Translations under genes and position numbers: made by a program
Notes under the pieces: model-generated
What the model saw: only the letters and a program-made list of their open reading frames with translations
Told to the model about the DNA's origin: nothing
The model's database searches: none
Part shown: positions 32,443 through 33,445 of the stretch, piece after piece
Position numbering within the stretch: the first letter of the stretch is position 1
How the letters are laid out: the number at the start of each line of letters is the position of its first letter
NCBI GenBank assembly: GCA_036011305.1
Contig: DASCNA010000313.1
Location: 1 to 33,445, forward strand
Direction: 5' to 3'
Length of the DNA stretch: 33,445 nt
Source of the DNA: DASCNA01 sp036011305
GTDB lineage: Bacteria > Verrucomicrobiota > Lentisphaeria > Victivallales > GWF2-38-69

Positions 32443-32473
32443 TAATTACTGATAAGTTTAGATAATATATATA
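32443..32473 (+). promoter_or_regulatory. T7-like promoter element, copy B (variant core)
   Basis: Reads TAATTACTGATAAGTTTAG then ATAATATATATA. It keeps the TAA-n-TAC start, TAG and ATAATATA blocks at exactly the same spacing as copies C and D, but the central nine bases differ (tgataagtt versus gactcataa). Upstream, ttaatacaatgtaa (32432-32445) is shared exactly with copy C (33151-33164). The presumed +1 is G32461. Confidence 0.5.
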
Positions 32474-32480
32474 CAAACTA

Positions 32481-32522
32481 ACAAATAAATAAATAAATTA
32501 ATAACTAAATAAATAAATAATA
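32481..32522 (+). repeat. aaat-type tetranucleotide repeats in a 5' leader
   Basis: The leader before the 71-aa gene contains runs of aaataaataaat and aaataaataaataat. Such A-rich, Shine-Dalgarno-free leaders are typical for Bacteroidetes translation starts; the runs are also prone to slippage. Confidence 0.7.
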
Positions 32523-32525
32523 ATT

Positions 32526-32741
32526 ATGAAAAATCAAATAACTAAAAAAAGATTTGTACTTGCTAACTCACTACTTGGAAAAGGTTTAACAATTGTTTTC
32601 ACAAACAAAAAAGGTGAAACTTTTAAATACAATCATGATGAAGTGTTTGCTAGAAATGTAGACAAACTAATGAGTATGAACTGTTTTATCAAGTATGGTA
32701 ACTACACTAATACTAATAAATTACCTAAGTGGGCAGAGTAA
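32526..32741 (+). CDS. Hypothetical protein, 71 aa
   Basis: Reads MKNQITKKRFVLANSLLGKG then LTIVFTNKKGETFKYNHDEV and ends FIKYGNYTNTNKLPKWAE. A basic N-terminus and beta-hairpin-like pattern (LTIVFTNKKGETFKYN) suggest a small beta domain, but no family is recognised. It is preceded by promoter copy B and a long A/T leader. A 6-bp hairpin spans its stop codon (32732-32749). Early phage genes of this size often modify host functions, but nothing here shows it. Confidence 0.65.
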   Translation: MKNQITKKRFVLANSLLGKGLTIVFTNKKGETFKYNHDEVFARNVDKLMSMNCFIKYGNYTNTNKLPKWAE

Positions 32742-32749
32742 AATCTGCC
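32732..32749 (+). terminator. Weak hairpin over the stop of the 71-aa gene
   Basis: ggcaga - gtaaaa - tctgcc forms a perfect 6-bp stem across the stop codon. It is followed by tgattattaac rather than a T-run, so termination would be inefficient at best; it may act as an mRNA 3' stabiliser instead. Confidence 0.35.
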
Positions 32750-32777
32750 TGATTATTAACCAAATAAAATCTTTAAA

Positions 32778-32918
32778 ATGGAAAATACTGTAAAACATAT
32801 AACACTCTGTCTACTTGAAGAGTTGAATGATATACTATCAAAAGGTGAACTAGAATCTGATAAAGATCTAGAGCAAATAGTTTATCAGTGTAAACTACTT
32901 ATAGATAGAGTAGAGTAA
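32778..32918 (+). CDS. Hypothetical small helical protein, 46 aa
   Basis: A short gene reading MENTVKHITLCLLEELNDIL then SKGELESDKDLEQIVYQCKL and LIDRVE. It should fold as two amphipathic helices, acidic overall, without membrane segment or known motif. The start follows aaataaaatctttaaa, the usual A-rich leader here. It lies 36 bases after the 71-aa gene with no promoter element between, so both are probably on one transcript, with the tRNA-like RNA 16 bases downstream. Confidence 0.6.
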   Translation: MENTVKHITLCLLEELNDILSKGELESDKDLEQIVYQCKLLIDRVE

Positions 32919-32934
32919 AATAGTGTGACAACAT

Positions 32935-33023
32935 GCTAGTGTAAGCTGAGTAAGTATCGCGTTATGCTCAGTGAACTATGGAGCTCGGTTGCCGGGGTGT
33001 GAGTTCGAATCTCACCACTAGTA
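32935..33023 (+). ncRNA. tRNA-like RNA, 89 nt, non-canonical
   Basis: The ends form a 7-bp acceptor-like stem, GCTAGTG (32935-32941) with CACTAGT (33016-33022; first pair G-T), then an unpaired A at 33023. Next to it is a perfect T-arm, GTGAG-TTCGAAT-CTCAC (32999-33015), with the invariant TTCRA loop. A variable-arm-like hairpin is CTCGG-TTG-CCGGG (32984-32996). However, instead of normal D and anticodon arms I find one hairpin, GCTGAG (32945-32950) with CTCAGT (32967-32972), enclosing a 16-base loop. There is no GG in a D-loop and no 7-base anticodon loop with T at position 33. No CCA is encoded. It is either a highly degenerate class II tRNA or a tRNA mimic. Confidence 0.6.
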
Positions 33024-33043
33024 CTAAAATTAAATATAATAAC

Positions 33044-33154
33044 ATGAAAACAATTAACATTACATTCATCATTGCTTCGATAGTCTTCTTAGCCTTGATC
33101 GCTCTCTCAGTCTATAACGCTATAACTTATGGTACTCATATATCTGCAATTTAA
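33044..33154 (+). CDS. Tiny single-pass membrane protein, 36 aa
   Basis: Reads MKTINITFIIASIVFLALIA then LSVYNAITYGTHISAI. One membrane helix spans about residues 6-24, with a lysine at position 2 favouring the N-terminus inside. The start is preceded by taaatataataac. It follows the tRNA-like RNA by 20 bases and ends just before promoter copy C. Such peptides in phages may act on host membrane complexes; function unknown. The higher C content of its codons relative to the next gene is notable. Confidence 0.55.
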   Translation: MKTINITFIIASIVFLALIALSVYNAITYGTHISAI

Positions 33155-33161
33155 TACAATG

Positions 33162-33194
33162 TAAATACGACTCATAATAGATAATATAAATATA
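33162..33194 (+). promoter_or_regulatory. T7-like promoter element, copy C
   Basis: TAAATACGACTCATAATAG (33162-33180) followed by ATAATATAAATATA. Compared with the T7 RNA polymerase consensus TAATACGACTCACTATAG, positions 33163-33180 match at 15 of 18, including AATACGACTCA. The +1 equivalent is G33180, 33 bases before the 33213 start codon. It is identical to copy D through the AT block. Confidence 0.72.
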
Positions 33195-33212
33195 ACAATT
33201 AAATAATTAACA

Positions 33213-33401
33213 ATGCATAAAACTAAACAAATATCAACAAAAACTTTAAAAATTAATAACAAAACTTTAATTGGTTTTAAATATAATGATGTTTACTCAA
33301 ATAAATATTTATTTAAAATAATAGATACTTCAATAACAATTGGTGGACTAATATATTTCGACAAAACTAATTTAAAAAAATCAATACTTGATTTAATATA
33401 A
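33213..33401 (+). CDS. Hypothetical basic protein, 62 aa
   Basis: Reads MHKTKQISTKTLKINNKTLI then GFKYNDVYSNKYLFKIIDTS and ITIGGLIYFDKTNLKKSILD. It is Lys/Asn/Ile-rich, with beta-strand cadence and an almost entirely A/T codon choice, more extreme than neighbouring genes. No recognised domain. It is bracketed by two identical promoter elements, so it appears to be a single-gene transcription unit. Probably an early or middle host-directed gene; function unknown. Confidence 0.6.
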   Translation: MHKTKQISTKTLKINNKTLIGFKYNDVYSNKYLFKIIDTSITIGGLIYFDKTNLKKSILDLI

Positions 33402-33409
33402 TCACGAAC

Positions 33410-33442
33410 TAAATACGACTCATAATAGATAATATAAATATA
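33410..33442 (+). promoter_or_regulatory. T7-like promoter element, copy D (right edge)
   Basis: TAAATACGACTCATAATAG (33410-33428) followed by ATAATATAAATATA, identical to copy C over 33 bases. The gene it serves lies beyond the right edge of the window. A perfect copy 248 bases from copy C, while flanking sequence differs, argues for selection on the element itself. Confidence 0.72.
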
Positions 33443-33445
33443 AAT

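Noticed and set aside
32966..32983. A conventional anticodon arm in the tRNA-like RNA (for example loops ATGCTCA or GTGAACT)
   Set aside because: The flanking five-base stems do not pair for any tested loop with T at position 33, so no amino-acid identity can be assigned.
1..33445. CRISPR array, integrase, transposase or insertion sequence
   Set aside because: No regularly spaced repeats, no transposase or recombinase motifs and no terminal inverted repeats were seen. The only longer direct repeats are the promoter elements.

Overview
The window is part of a tailed-phage genome, most likely a short-tailed (podovirus-type) phage of a marine Bacteroidetes/Flavobacteriia host. This rests on an AT-rich sequence, start codons preceded by A/T-rich stretches with no Shine-Dalgarno motif (typical of Bacteroidetes), a Bacteroidetes-style signal peptide, and structural proteins that I recognise from memory as resembling those of crAss-like and related marine flavophages. 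No replication, integration or lysogeny gene is in view, so genome size and lifestyle cannot be judged.

About 31.6 kb is a tightly packed leftward (minus-strand) late block with many TAATG, ATGA or few-base junctions. Read in the direction of transcription (right to left) it holds: a tail-fibre-like protein (31641-29560); a short hairpin-bearing spacer; a 96-aa conserved protein; groEL then groES; a winged-helix regulator; a run of very small proteins, two with membrane segments and several with paired cysteines, around an N-acetylmuramoyl-L-alanine amidase; a basic repetitive protein; an exported protein; a holin; two virion-surface-like proteins; three small genes including a protein that looks like two fused GroES folds; a probable small terminase; large terminase; portal; scaffold-like protein; major capsid protein; and then the connector/tail genes and internal virion proteins to the left edge. 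Two strong intrinsic terminators (12218-12244 and 11370-11395) lie just downstream of the capsid gene pair and the next gene, and could step expression down from capsid to tail genes.

Between 31642 and about 32158 lies a gene-free divergence region: an AT-rich part with a perfect palindrome, then about 300 bases that are strikingly pyrimidine-rich on the plus strand, with a canonical G-quadruplex motif on the minus strand. Right of it, plus-strand transcription begins: five small genes of unknown function and an 89-nt tRNA-like RNA. Three of the five genes, and the window's right edge, are preceded by copies of a conserved element. Its two identical copies match the T7 RNA polymerase promoter at 15 of 18 positions, suggesting that a single-subunit phage RNA polymerase reads this side of the genome.

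The themes most worth following are the T7-like promoter family, the chaperone set (GroEL, GroES and a tandem GroES-like protein beside the terminase), a tail stabilisation protein that seems divided into separate genes, the pyrimidine tract, and the tRNA-like RNA. All family assignments come from reading motifs; no database search was possible.
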